Below are positions 17,055 to 25,638 of a stretch of 46,052 bases of DNA, piece after piece. The first letter of the stretch is position 1; every line of letters starts with the position of its first letter. Made by a program: the position numbers and the translations under genes. This stretch comes from Syntrophobacteraceae bacterium (lineage in GTDB: Bacteria; Desulfobacterota; Syntrophobacteria; Syntrophobacterales; Syntrophobacteraceae): the NCBI GenBank assembly GCA_031292195.1, contig JARLHP010000192.1, positions 1 to 46,052 of the forward strand, written 5' to 3'. Under the pieces are notes generated by a model, which worked only from the letters and a program-made list of their open reading frames with translations, was not told where the DNA came from and ran no database searches.

Positions 17055-17720
17055 TTAAAGCAAGTCAAGCAGTTGCGTGGGCTCCGAGATGAGTTTATCC
17101 GCCCCGCCGGCAATAAGCTCCTCGGAGTCTCGAAATCCCCAAAGGGCGCCAACGGCAAACATCCCGGCGCCCTTCGCCGTTTTCATGTCGGTGGCCGTGT
17201 CCCCCAGATAGAGAAAATCGGCCGGCTCGATCCCCAGCACCCGGGCGATCTCCAGGGCGGAGGTGGGATCGGGTTTGCGAGGCGCCGACGCACGTTCGCC
17301 CAAGACGGGTTCGAAGTGCCAGGCGGCAAGCAGTTCTGCCACCACTTTCACCGTGAAGCCATGGAGTTTGTTGGAAAGTACGGCCATCTTCAGACCGCGC
17401 GCGCTCAGCGCATCCAGAAGTTCCGGGATGCCGGGGTAGGGGCGGGTTTTAGCCTTCCAGTTACGACCGTAAATCTCCAGGAGGATTTGCAAACACCCGG
17501 ACACCTGGCGGGGGTCGTTCCTCGCGCGCTCAGGGAGGGCGCGTTTTACGAGATTTTCCATTCCGTCACCAACGAAGTATTTGTACTCGTCAAGGTTATG
17601 GGTGGGAAATCCCAAACGGTGCAGGGCGCCGTTCATCGAATCGGCCAAGTCCTGAAGGGTATCCAGGAGCGTGCCGTCAATGTCGAACAATATGGCTTTG
17701 AACTGTTTGGAGCGCAGCAA
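17055..17720 (-). CDS. gph: HAD-family hydrolase, phosphoglycolate phosphatase-like
   Basis: A 221-residue HAD phosphatase. Motif I is F-D-I-D-G-T-L-L-D-T (nucleophile Asp and acid/base Asp), motif II is V-L-S-N-K, motif III a K in P-R-K-P-D-P, and motif IV Y-L-G-D-T-A-T-D. The cap is of the helical Gph/PGP type. It probably removes phosphate from 2-phosphoglycolate, but other small phosphates are possible. The reading frame begins with TTG at 17720 and has only a weak ribosome-binding site. Confidence 0.88.
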   Translation of the reverse strand: MLRSKQFKAILFDIDGTLLDTLQDLADSMNGALHRLGFPTHNLDEYKYFVGDGMENLVKRALPERARNDPRQVSGCLQILLEIYGRNWKAKTRPYPGIPELLDALSARGLKMAVLSNKLHGFTVKVVAELLAAWHFEPVLGERASAPRKPDPTSALEIARVLGIEPADFLYLGDTATDMKTAKGAGMFAVGALWGFRDSEELIAGGADKLISEPTQLLDLL

Positions 17721-17770
17721 TACCGAGTCAAACCCCCGAGTCTGTGAAGGTCAACAGTTGGTTCAGCTTA

Positions 17771-18166
17771 TCACTGAAGATGAAGAGATTCAAGGGCGAC
17801 GTCAGCCAGCAGTTTTTCTATGGCGGCCCTGCGTTCCCGGGAGCTTTGCAGAAACATTACGCCGACTTCGAAGCAGTCCTTTTCCCGGCCGGAGCTGTAC
17901 CAGACAATGCTCACCGGCGCACAGAAGGTGGCCTGGGGGAGGCTTGCCTTGAGGGTAAACCGGATGGACTCGCCCCCCACCACTATATGGTGAGGGCCGA
18001 TTTTAAGGGACTTCAGTTGCAGCCGCGCCCCGTTCATCGAGATTTCGGTGACCCTGGTTTCAACGATTTCTTCAGGGCCGGCTGAATGGCAGGTGAGCGT
18101 TGCGGTCCAGGCGACCCTGAAGCGAGGTTCTTTTCTTCTGTTCACATTCGGCTCCCATGCGGACAT
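17771..18166 (-). CDS. PilZ-domain protein (c-di-GMP receptor)
   Basis: A 131-residue single-domain PilZ protein. It has R-R-K-E-P-R-F (RxxxR-type switch) and E-I-S-M-N-G-A-R-L (the D/N-x-S-x-x-G box, with Glu in the first place), the residues that hold cyclic di-GMP. The ATG at 18166 is chosen because GAGAGGAG lies six bases before it; an ATG at 18172 abuts that site. The gene starts 12 bases after the ankyrin-repeat gene stop, so they probably form an operon. Confidence 0.88.
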   Translation of the reverse strand: MSAWEPNVNRRKEPRFRVAWTATLTCHSAGPEEIVETRVTEISMNGARLQLKSLKIGPHHIVVGGESIRFTLKASLPQATFCAPVSIVWYSSGREKDCFEVGVMFLQSSRERRAAIEKLLADVALESLHLQ

Positions 18167-18178
18167 CCGCATCTCCTC

Positions 18179-19078
18179 TCAGGGAGCGAGTTGGAAAGAC
18201 TGCCCGGGCGCGCAGTTGCCGCGCTGAATCATTGCCGTCTTGAGGAGAGTGTAGATGCCGCCATGGTCCAGGGCAGAGGCATAAACAATCGGTTTCATAT
18301 TGTGTATGTCTTTGGTGTTCACGTTTGCCCCGGCCGAGATCAACAGGCAGGCTACATCGTAGCGGTCGTAGATGGTGGCGATCGTAAGGGCCGTCCTTCC
18401 GAACTGGTCCTGCGTTTCGAGCTTTGCGCCCATTGAAAGCAGCAGGTTTACAATCCGGGCGTTGCCCTCGCGCGTGGCGTACATAAGGGCGCTTTGTCCC
18501 TGCTCGTCCTGTTGATTGACATTGGCGTGGCGGGCGAGCAGAAATTTGACCACTTCAAAATTGCCGTTCATACAGGCGCCCATAAGCGCACTGACTCCCG
18601 CGGTCCTCAGCCTGGGAGTTTCCTCCGAGCTTTGAATATTGGGGTTGGCGCCGCGCGCAATAAGCATCTGGACTACCTCGGTATGCCCGGCCCAGGAGGC
18701 TTGCATGAGAGCTGTAATGCCGAATATGTCCAGCACATTGACCTCGGCCCCCTTGCTCAAAATCAACCGCACCATCTCCGATTCGCCGCGCAAAGAGGCA
18801 TGCATGAGAGGAGTCATTCCGGCCCTGTCCGTCGAATTGATAACGGCGCCCCTGGCAAGCGCGCGCAGAACCAGGCCTCTTTCGTTTTCGTCAACGGCCG
18901 CAAAGAGTTCCGAATCAAGCTCGTTTATCTTTTCCACCGACAGCTTGGCTTTGGGCTTCCTCGAGGCAGCCGTCTTGTGATGGGCCGTCCAGTCGTTGTT
19001 CGCTGCGAGCACGGGTGCTGAAAGGAACATCATCAAGCACAGGGAGCAAAGAAAAACCCGACATTTGCTCTCAATCAT
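18179..19078 (-). CDS. Secreted ankyrin-repeat protein
   Basis: A 299-residue protein with a signal peptide (V-F-L-C-S-L-C-L-M-M-F-L-S-A-P-V-L-A) and about six ankyrin repeats from residue 55 to 280 (for example G-M-T-P-L-M-H-A-S-L-R-G and G-I-T-A-L-M-Q-A-S-W-A-G-H). Ankyrin repeats bind partner proteins, here presumably in the periplasm. GGAGG precedes the ATG by about 8 bases. The PilZ gene follows directly. The partner is unknown. Confidence 0.9.
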   Translation of the reverse strand: MIESKCRVFLCSLCLMMFLSAPVLAANNDWTAHHKTAASRKPKAKLSVEKINELDSELFAAVDENERGLVLRALARGAVINSTDRAGMTPLMHASLRGESEMVRLILSKGAEVNVLDIFGITALMQASWAGHTEVVQMLIARGANPNIQSSEETPRLRTAGVSALMGACMNGNFEVVKFLLARHANVNQQDEQGQSALMYATREGNARIVNLLLSMGAKLETQDQFGRTALTIATIYDRYDVACLLISAGANVNTKDIHNMKPIVYASALDHGGIYTLLKTAMIQRGNCAPGQSFQLAP

Positions 19079-19516
19079 TTTTTTTCGCCTCCGATGGGTG
19101 TTCTTGGAATGAATCGCCTTAGGCCGTGGGACTTACACTATACAAGATACATGCCCGAAATAGAAAGACAAAAGGCAATGGTAACAAGGAAAAAGGCAAG
19201 AACAGGCAGTGGAAGGGTTCCTCGATGGCCAATTGCTTTTGAAATCCTGCCTTTTTGCTTTTTCTTTTTGCTTTTCAAATGTCAAAAGTCCGACTGCTTC
19301 ACAGCCCGAATGCAACGGGCAGGTGGGCTCGTTTTACCCCACCGCGAGGCCAAAGCGCTGAGACTTCTGTTCTGCACGCCCGAAGTGCACTTTCGATTTT
19401 GTAAGTGGATTTCACTATTACCGTTATTCGTGCTCTAAATTGTTTGCTCATTTTCGGAAAACAGATAAATTGACCGTGGAATAGAAAATTTTCAACCTCT
19501 ACTTCGGGAGCGCATA
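19079..19516. other. Divergent intergenic region before the hybrid kinase gene
   Basis: About 440 bases between divergent genes. No sigma-54 match with correct spacing, no coding remnant and no repeat was recognised. Confidence 0.35.
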
Positions 19517-21103
19517 GTGACGATGAGCGACCACAAGGGCTTGAAGGTACTGTTGATCGACGATGACCCGGGTATCCGCAAAGTGATGACCATAGCGCTT
19601 GAAGATCAGGGCCACGAGGTCATTTCGGCCGCGGACGGCAAGGCGGGGTTCGATTTGTTCACCAGCGAGTCTCCCGACATTGTGATCACCGATATTCGGA
19701 TGCCGGGCATGGACGGCATGGAGGTTTTAAAGAAAATCAAGAAGATGGACCCCGAAAAGGAAGTGATCGTGGCCACTGCGGCCACCGATATGAATTACGC
19801 GGTGGAGGCCCTGCGGCTCGATGCTTCGGATTTCATGCTCAAGCCCATAAGCGAGCAGGCCCTGTCCATTGCCATCAAACGGGCCCAGGAAAGATTTTCC
19901 ACCCGAAGGGAGCTGAGGGATTACACCGCTCTTATCGAGGAGCGGTGGATGGAGACAACCGAGGAACTGGCCCGGACCTTCCAGACACAAAAGCTGCTGA
20001 TCGAAAGCTCGATAGACGGAATAATTGCCGGCGACCAGTCCGGCCGGATAATCATTTTTAACAAGAGCATGGAAAAGATGCTCGGCTATTCCCGGAAGGA
20101 TATGATCGGGGAGGCGATGATCGACAGCCTGTTTTGCGCCGGTGAAGCCGACAAATTCAGGGAAGCGCTGGCATCGGGCAAACTGGGAGGCAAGGGCAGG
20201 CTCTTCCTGCACGAATGCCTGCTGGAAGGCAAGGACGGCTCGCGAATTCCCGTGCAGCTTTCGGCAGCCGAACTGGTCCATGAAGAGGAGCGGGTCGGTC
20301 TGGTCTGTTTCGTCAGAGACGAACGGGAGATCAGAAAATTGACACAGGAAGTGGCCGACCAGGCCAGGATGCTTCATCAGGACAAAATGATCTCGCTCGG
20401 CAAGCTTGCCGCCAGCGTGGTCCATGAAATCAACAACCCGCTGGCGGGCATTCTCAATTATGCCCGGCTGATGAGCAAGATACTTTCGCGCGGCGCCCTT
20501 TCCGCGGACTCCACGGAAAAGTTTCAGGGCTACCTGTCGCTCATGCAAAGTGAACTGGAGCGCTGCGCCAAGATTGTGGCCAACCTGCTGGCCTTTTCCC
20601 GAAAATCCAAACTGGAGTTCGGACCTGTGGACTTTAACGAACTCCTGTTGAACTGCATCAATTTGAGCGGGCACAAACTGAGCCTTCAAAACATACGGGT
20701 CGATACACACCTGGCCCGGGAGTTGCCCATGATTCAGGGCGATTTCAGCCAACTCCAGCAGTGCGTGATAAACCTGATTTTCAATGCCGTGGATGCCATG
20801 CCCGATGGCGGGACACTATTTTTCAGCAGCACGCTGGAAGCGGGCAAAAACCTCATTCGCATCACGGTCAAAGACTCGGGGTGCGGCATTTCCAGGCATG
20901 ACCTCCCCTACATTTTCGATCCTTTCTTTACCACCAAAACAGTGGGAAAGGGGGTGGGCCTGGGGCTTTCGACCTCCTTTGGCATTATCGACAGGCACAA
21001 AGGCACTATTCACGTTAAGAGCGAACCGGGGCAGGGGGCCGAATTCGTCATAGAGCTTCCCGTCAAGGCAGCTACTCCTCCGGTTTCAATTCAAACTTCC
21101 TGA
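19517..21103 (+). CDS. REC-PAS hybrid histidine kinase
   Basis: A 528-residue soluble kinase: an N-terminal receiver (about 10-125; acidic D15-D17, phospho-acceptor D59 in V-I-T-D-I-R-M-P-G-M-D-G, K109 in L-K-P-I), a coiled linker, a PAS domain (about 155-270), a HisKA helix with H303 in V-V-H-E-I-N-N-P-L-A-G, and HATPase_c (N-L-I-F-N-A-V-D-A-M, G-V-G-L-G-L-S-T). It has no transmembrane segment. The GTG at 19517 has GGGAG about six bases upstream; ATG 19523 is the other choice. Its 3' end overlaps the 3' end of the NtrC-type regulator on the other strand by 32 bases. The facing arrangement suggests that the kinase and the regulator belong to one signalling set. Confidence 0.92.
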   Translation: MTMSDHKGLKVLLIDDDPGIRKVMTIALEDQGHEVISAADGKAGFDLFTSESPDIVITDIRMPGMDGMEVLKKIKKMDPEKEVIVATAATDMNYAVEALRLDASDFMLKPISEQALSIAIKRAQERFSTRRELRDYTALIEERWMETTEELARTFQTQKLLIESSIDGIIAGDQSGRIIIFNKSMEKMLGYSRKDMIGEAMIDSLFCAGEADKFREALASGKLGGKGRLFLHECLLEGKDGSRIPVQLSAAELVHEEERVGLVCFVRDEREIRKLTQEVADQARMLHQDKMISLGKLAASVVHEINNPLAGILNYARLMSKILSRGALSADSTEKFQGYLSLMQSELERCAKIVANLLAFSRKSKLEFGPVDFNELLLNCINLSGHKLSLQNIRVDTHLARELPMIQGDFSQLQQCVINLIFNAVDAMPDGGTLFFSSTLEAGKNLIRITVKDSGCGISRHDLPYIFDPFFTTKTVGKGVGLGLSTSFGIIDRHKGTIHVKSEPGQGAEFVIELPVKAATPPVSIQTS

Positions 21104-22418
21104 TCTTGTGGTGCAGGGTGGCCCGGTTCATTTCCAGCACGTTTGCCGCCTTCGAGATATTCCAGCGGCAGAGTTTGAGGATGTGCTCGATATGGTTTCT
21201 TTCCACATCGCGCATGGTCACGGCCATTTCCTTTTCTTCCGGGCCCCTGAAGAGAAAGGCAAAGTCTTCCTTTTTCAGGTAAGCCCCTTTTAAGAGCACC
21301 ACGGCCCGCTCGATGCTGTTTTCCAGCTCCCGTACGTTGCCGGGCCAGTCGTAGGATTGCAGCAAAAGCATGGCGTCCTCTTTAAAGCCCTTTGCCTGCT
21401 TGTTCGTTTCGCTGCGGAATTTTTGCAGAAAATGTTCGGCCAGATTCGGTATGTCTTCTTTTCGTTTTCTAAGGGGCGGGACTTCGATTTCGATTACTTT
21501 CAGCCGGAAATAGAAGTCCTTTCGGAACTGTTCCCTGGACACTCTCTGGAAAAGGTCCTGGTGGGTGGCCGAGATCAGGCGGAAATCGACGCTGATTTCC
21601 CGGTTGCCCCCCACCCGCTGGAAAACCTTCTCCTGGAGTACGCGAAGCAGATCGACCTGCATCTTGAGGGTGATCTCTCCCACCTCGTCGAGAAACAGCG
21701 TGCCGCCTTTGGCCATCTCCAACCGGCCTATCCGGGTGCGGTTGGCCCCGGTAAAAGAGCCCGCTTCGTGGCCGAACAGCTCGCTTTCCAGCAGCGTGTC
21801 GGAAAATGCCCCGCAATTTATGGCGATGAAGGGTCCGTAGCGGCGATTGCTGCGGGCATGGATGGCCTTGGCCACCAATTCTTTGCCGCTGCCCGTTTCT
21901 CCCTGCAGCAAAATGGGCGAGTCAACCCGGGCAACCTGGTCGATAAAGGAAAACATGCGCCTCATGCACTCGGAGGAGCCAATCAGGTCATGGTAGCGCG
22001 AACCGCCGCTCAACTGGTTTCGAAGACAGATGTTTTCATCCACCAGCTTTTTCTGGTTGATGAGCTTTTCCACCATCAGTTCCAGTTGCTCGGCCTGGAA
22101 AGGTTTCATCAAAAAATCGTCGGCCCCGCTTTTCATGGCCTCTATGGCGGTTTCAATGGATGCATAAGCGGTTATCATTACCACCAGAATATGCGGATAG
22201 GCGGTCTTTACGGTTTTTAGAGCTTCCAGGCCGCTTAGGTCGGGCATCCTGATGTCCATAAAAACCAGGTCGTATTCACCGGCGCCCAGCATTTCGAGGG
22301 CCTGCCGGCCCCCGGCGGCCGCGTCCACGCTGTGTCCCGCCCGCTTCATCCAGCCCACCAGGGATTCCCGGACAATCAATTCGTCATCGACCACCAGAAT
22401 TCGAATCTTTTCGGACAT
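21072..22418 (-). CDS. NtrC-family sigma-54-dependent response regulator
   Basis: A 448-residue activator: REC (1-118; D11-D12, phospho-acceptor D55, T-A-Y-A and L-M-K-P-F), a linker, an AAA+ domain with Walker A G-E-T-G-S-G-K-E and the sigma-54 loop written G-S-F-T-G-A rather than G-A-F-T-G-A, and a Fis-type helix-turn-helix at the end (A-A-N-V-L-E-M-N-R-A-T-L-H-H-K-I). ATG 22418 is chosen because GAGGGGG precedes it; ATG 22430 overlaps the upstream kinase stop. It is co-directional with the Rossmann-PAS kinase (22427-23935), its likely partner. It could drive the sigma-54 promoter at 25639. Confidence 0.94.
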   Translation of the reverse strand: MSEKIRILVVDDELIVRESLVGWMKRAGHSVDAAAGGRQALEMLGAGEYDLVFMDIRMPDLSGLEALKTVKTAYPHILVVMITAYASIETAIEAMKSGADDFLMKPFQAEQLELMVEKLINQKKLVDENICLRNQLSGGSRYHDLIGSSECMRRMFSFIDQVARVDSPILLQGETGSGKELVAKAIHARSNRRYGPFIAINCGAFSDTLLESELFGHEAGSFTGANRTRIGRLEMAKGGTLFLDEVGEITLKMQVDLLRVLQEKVFQRVGGNREISVDFRLISATHQDLFQRVSREQFRKDFYFRLKVIEIEVPPLRKRKEDIPNLAEHFLQKFRSETNKQAKGFKEDAMLLLQSYDWPGNVRELENSIERAVVLLKGAYLKKEDFAFLFRGPEEKEMAVTMRDVERNHIEHILKLCRWNISKAANVLEMNRATLHHKIRKFELKPEE

Positions 22419-22426
22419 ATTCCCCC

Positions 22427-23935
22427 TCATTGAGTCGGGCAGGCGAGCGGAAACTTCAAAATGAAGCGCGAGCCGCTCCCCTCTTCACTTCTGACGTAAA
22501 CCGTGCCCCCGTGCTCCTTGACTATTCCGTAGACCACGGAAAGCCCCAGCCCCACCCCCTTGTCGTGGCTCTTGGTCGAAAAAAAAGGCTCGAAGATCAA
22601 CGGTATGATCTCCCGGGGAATACCCGAGCCGTTATCGATCACCTCGACCCGGATCATGGAGGCAGACCCGTCGGCCCGCGATGTCCTCAGAAGCAGTTCG
22701 CCCCCCTCGGGCATGGCGTCGGCGGCGTTAAAGATGAGATTCAAAAGGCACTGCTCTATCTGGCTGGGATCTCCGACTATTACGGGCAGGTCCGGGGCCA
22801 GTTCGGTCCTGGCCGTTATTTCCTGGGAGTCGAGGCGAAAACGCACGAAATCGAGCACTCTCGCAATGAGCCCGTTTACCTGAAACTGGCTGCGAACCCC
22901 CCTGGCCTGCCGTGAAAAATGGAGCAGGTCCCTCACTATGGTGCTGCACCGGGCGGATTCGGAGTCGATCAGCCCCAGGTAATAGATGTATCTTTGCCTG
23001 GCCTCGGCATCGGTCTTGCCCGCTTCGAGTTCCTCGCGCACCAGGCGGGCCAGCGCGTTGATCCCGGTGAGAGGGTTGTTTATCTCGTGGACCGCGCTGG
23101 CCGCCATCTGCCCTAGAGATATCATCTTCTCCTCATAGACCAGCCTCATGAGGTCCTGTTTGAGGGCCGAGACCTTCTGCTCGACCTTTTTCTCCATCTC
23201 ATCGGTTATATCCCGAAATATTTCCACAATCAGTTCTATGCGCCCGCCGGCGGTCTTGAGCGGCACTGCCGTAATTTCCTGGTAGCGGCCCAAACCCGGC
23301 CCGCCGGCCCCCTCCAAAATGGCGTGGGCCACGTCCCCGGTCTCCAGACAGCGCCCGGCCGGGCAAAAGAACCCCTCTCCGCGGCACTGCGTGGGCGAGC
23401 CCAATGCGACGTCATGGCAATATTTGCCCACCATGTCGTCTTTGCTCATGTGGGCGGCCGTAAGAAAGGCTTCGTTGGCGTCGAGCAGTTTGAAATCGGG
23501 CTGCATGACCAGCACCCAGTCGCGCAACCCCATGAAAAGGCTGTCCATGATGCCTTCGACCTGGTTGATCTGGCACTTGGCGAACTGGTTTTCTTCACTC
23601 AGGCACAGCACATCTCCGAAAATCCGGGACAGGGCGGATTCCAAAACGCGCACCCTGGCAGGCTTGTGCCTCAGAAAATCCTCCAGCAAGTCCGCCTTCC
23701 CGGTCAGCTCTATTACCAGATCGAGGTTATTGATCTCGTAGAAGTCTTCGTAATCCGTAGTGACCAAAATTTTCTTTTCCCGGGCAAGTCGCATTCCGGG
23801 AGCTTCCGGATCGGGGTCGGCCACGGCCACAATTTCGGCGCCAAGTTTGGGGAACCGCAGCGCGTCAAACATCTCCAGGAACGCCCGGCAGCGTTTGCCT
23901 CCCCCGATTATGGCAATTTTCATCGGTTTTTCCAT
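22427..23935 (-). CDS. Histidine kinase with N-terminal Rossmann domain and four-Cys PAS
   Basis: A 502-residue soluble kinase. Residues 5-110 form a Rossmann domain (K-I-A-I-I-G-G-G-K-R-C-R, E-I-V-A-V-A-D-P-D-P, L-D-L-V-I-E-L-T-G) like those of NAD(P)-binding dehydrogenases. A PAS domain (about 125-245) contains C173, C184, C191 and C196 (K-Y-C-H-D-V, T-Q-C, F-F-C-P-A-G-R-C), which could hold a metal or act as a thiol switch. HisKA H283 lies in A-V-H-E-I-N-N-P-L-T-G; HATPase_c follows. GAGG precedes the ATG at 23935. The gene runs directly into the NtrC-type regulator gene. A kinase reading pyridine-nucleotide or redox state is a reasonable inference. Confidence 0.92.
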   Translation of the reverse strand: MEKPMKIAIIGGGKRCRAFLEMFDALRFPKLGAEIVAVADPDPEAPGMRLAREKKILVTTDYEDFYEINNLDLVIELTGKADLLEDFLRHKPARVRVLESALSRIFGDVLCLSEENQFAKCQINQVEGIMDSLFMGLRDWVLVMQPDFKLLDANEAFLTAAHMSKDDMVGKYCHDVALGSPTQCRGEGFFCPAGRCLETGDVAHAILEGAGGPGLGRYQEITAVPLKTAGGRIELIVEIFRDITDEMEKKVEQKVSALKQDLMRLVYEEKMISLGQMAASAVHEINNPLTGINALARLVREELEAGKTDAEARQRYIYYLGLIDSESARCSTIVRDLLHFSRQARGVRSQFQVNGLIARVLDFVRFRLDSQEITARTELAPDLPVIVGDPSQIEQCLLNLIFNAADAMPEGGELLLRTSRADGSASMIRVEVIDNGSGIPREIIPLIFEPFFSTKSHDKGVGLGLSVVYGIVKEHGGTVYVRSEEGSGSRFILKFPLACPTQ

Positions 23936-24015
23936 TTATGACCTCGCGGTTGCACCGCCCGAACAATCGGACCGCCGGTGATCCGGCAGTGAAACAATAT
24001 TTGCGAAAATACCAC

Positions 24016-24032
24016 TGTATAAGATTTATACA
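24016..24032. promoter_or_regulatory. Operator-like palindrome, copy 1
   Basis: TGTATAAGATTTATACA, a 17-bp near-perfect palindrome about 80 bases upstream of the Rossmann kinase start. Two similar sites lie at 25272 and 25515. Copies 1 and 2 also share the flank CCAC on the left. Confidence 0.5.
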
Positions 24033-24150
24033 CAATATCGGGGGAGCGGACAACAGCGGCGGGGGGCGGGGGTATAAGACGAAGTTACGTTCAAGCGGCG
24101 CCGCCACGTCCTCGGACGCGGTTTGAACGAGAATGAAACTTTAGTACGTC

Positions 24151-24175
24151 ACCCCGGCAAGTTCTTAGCCGGGGT
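24151..24175. repeat. Short hairpin repeat, family member 1
   Basis: ACCCCGGC ... GCCGGGGT (8-bp arms) followed by CCATG and a T-run. The same layout (CATTCCGGC, TTAGCCGGAATCCATG) recurs at 37774-37798, so this appears to be a dispersed small palindromic repeat. Confidence 0.55.
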
Positions 24176-24221
24176 CCATGTCGTTTTTCTCAAATGAAGT
24201 TCATACAAGACGCGTCAAACA

Positions 24222-24305
24222 GATGGGTTTCACTGCGTTTCACCCATCCTACAGCGGCTCTCGACGCGCTGGCGTAGGATGGGTGGAGCGAAAGCGCAAC
24301 CCATC
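24222..24305. repeat. MITE/REP-like inverted repeat
   Basis: Two arms of about 31 bases (24222-24252 and 24274-24305) are near-perfect reverse complements, ending GATGGGTT and AACCCATC and each containing the CACCCATCCTAC / GTAGGATGGGTG block. The 21-base middle is GC-rich. Elements of this sort are common dispersed non-coding repeats. Confidence 0.65.
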
Positions 24306-24674
24306 GGGCAAATTTTGAACGTAACCTGGAATAATTCGAAAAATCAATGTGCGGAATCAGATTCCGGGCATTGGCGCAAAGGAGCCTCTCTTTTGATGGC
24401 CTCCTTGCCAAGTGTCCCTGCGGAATGACGCCCAAGAGGGTTCTAAAAATAAGATTCGGAAGCAAAAAGCTCTCGGGCGATATCTCTCATATCGCGAAAG
24501 AGGAGAGCCAGGTAGGGTGGGCACACTCTTTTCCGTGCACGGGATAATCTTTGGTGGGCGCATGATAAAGCTACGCCTACCATGCTCCTTCGAGACTGCC
24601 GGGCTTCGCGCGATAGAAATAGTAATATGGTCAGGAAGGGGATAGGGGCCAGCCCCCGTGGTCATCACTCATTC

Positions 24675-25052
24675 TCAGGCAGCGGAGTCTTCTGAAGAGT
24701 AGGGCTGTAGGAGGACTTCTGCCGGAATGCCCAATCCAGCAGGAAGCTTCCGGATCATACCGATGGTGAGTGGGCGCTTTCGATTCAGGATCTCCGAAAC
24801 ACGCGCCCGCCCGCCGATGAATTGCTCAAGGTCCCGGCGGGAGAGTCCGCGGCTCTCAACATAGTAGAGAATAGCTTCAATCGGATCCGGCAGTGGAATA
24901 ATGTAGGGCTTTTCTTCGAAGGCTGCGATGCTGGTGACCAGCACCTCCAGTCGGTCGCCTTCCGGAGTACCAGGCATGGAATCAAAAAGGCGCTCTACTT
25001 CTTCCATTGCCGCTCTGTAATCAGCTTCCGTTTTGATAGGCTTAATTTCCAT
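24675..25052 (-). CDS. HigA-type HTH antitoxin without its toxin
   Basis: A 125-residue protein of the YgjM/HigA2 antitoxin type: an N-terminal acidic region (R-A-A-M-E-E-V-E-R-L-F), then an Xre-like helix-turn-helix (L-S-R-R-D-L-E-Q-F-I-G-G-R-A-R-V-S-E-I-L-N-R-K) and G-L-G-I-P-A-E-V-L-L. A HigB-type toxin gene should lie upstream, but that DNA instead carries a fragment of a Uma2 gene on the other strand, so the toxin was probably lost by recombination. No good ribosome-binding site is left before the ATG. An orphan antitoxin could still neutralise a related toxin elsewhere. Confidence 0.8.
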   Translation of the reverse strand: MEIKPIKTEADYRAAMEEVERLFDSMPGTPEGDRLEVLVTSIAAFEEKPYIIPLPDPIEAILYYVESRGLSRRDLEQFIGGRARVSEILNRKRPLTIGMIRKLPAGLGIPAEVLLQPYSSEDSAA

Positions 25053-25087
25053 AGCACGGGGCCGAGGGCGCCGGGGGGAGCCGTACG

Positions 25088-25179
25088 GCGCCAGGGAGTT
25101 TTGGATTTGCCAGGAGCAGGAGAATGGGAATATGCGCTTCTTTTGTCCTCAAGGGGAATTGGAAAGAAGCGAGATTTTT
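25088..25179 (+). pseudogene. Fragment of a Uma2-family gene
   Basis: The frame reads G-A-R-E-F-W-I-C-Q-E ... M-R-F-F-C-P-Q-G-E-L-E-R-S-E, matching the C-terminal part of the intact Uma2 protein at 36888-37367. Thirty bases (25146-25175) are identical to 37301-37330. Both ends are lost, so it is a non-functional relic of a duplicated gene. Confidence 0.75.
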
Positions 25180-25271
25180 GTCGCCTGTCTTCACCTGTAC
25201 TCCCCTCCAGATCTACCAAATGACATGACATCCGCGACTCCAAAACGCGGTCCGCATCCGCGGACCACCAC

Positions 25272-25288
25272 TGTATAATATTTACACA
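25272..25288. promoter_or_regulatory. Operator-like palindrome, copy 2
   Basis: TGTATAATATTTACACA, similar to the sites at 24016 and 25515 and sharing the left flank ACCACC/ACTG context with copy 1. It includes a TATAAT that could be a -10 element. Confidence 0.4.
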
Positions 25289-25514
25289 CATAAATCCGCG
25301 CCCGGGCAACAGCAACCGGGCTATCCAGCCGGGCGGGATTGTTCTCAAATCACTTCCGCACATCCCCCCGGGGATCCCCGGAAACAACGAAAACCATTTC
25401 CCCTTCGCGTCTTCGTCTTCGCGTGAGAAAACCTTTTGCAACGGCCCGAGCCTTTCCGTGGTCCTGTCCCGTGGTCCGGACCCCATGATTGCCGAGCCTG
25501 TTCGGCGGTCTCTT

Positions 25515-25531
25515 TGTATAAAATTTATACA
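25515..25531. promoter_or_regulatory. Operator-like palindrome, copy 3
   Basis: TGTATAAAATTTATACA is a perfect 17-bp palindrome, extended by one base on each side (T...A). It lies about 110 bases upstream of the sigma-54 promoter at 25639, the right range for an activator or co-regulator site. Confidence 0.5.
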
Positions 25532-25552
25532 ACGTGTTCAAATTTAGGCAAA

Positions 25553-25583
25553 GTATCCTTGAGCAAATTGGAGGTATCCTTGA
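25553..25583. promoter_or_regulatory. Paired direct 10-mers upstream of the sigma-54 promoter
   Basis: GTATCCTTGA occurs at 25553-25562 and 25574-25583, start-to-start 21 bases, or two helical turns. Two same-face copies about 55-85 bases before the promoter could be activator sites. Confidence 0.4.
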
Positions 25584-25638
25584 CGGCGCTCCCCCCTGGA
25601 GGCCCGGACTGCCAGGAACGAGGGGAATTCCGAGAAGG

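Larger units (their letters stand above)
23936..24674. other. Long intergenic region with repeats and a palindrome
   Basis: About 740 bases without a recognisable gene. It holds the promoter of the kinase-regulator operon (minus strand), a 17-bp palindrome at 24016, a short hairpin repeat at 24151 and a longer inverted repeat at 24222. The rest (24306-24674) is unassigned, and several short open frames there look random. Confidence 0.4.

Noticed and set aside
24306-24674. Several open frames in the long gap before the HigA-like gene
   Set aside because: Low-complexity or arginine-rich translations, no ribosome-binding site, overlapping repeats; no family features.
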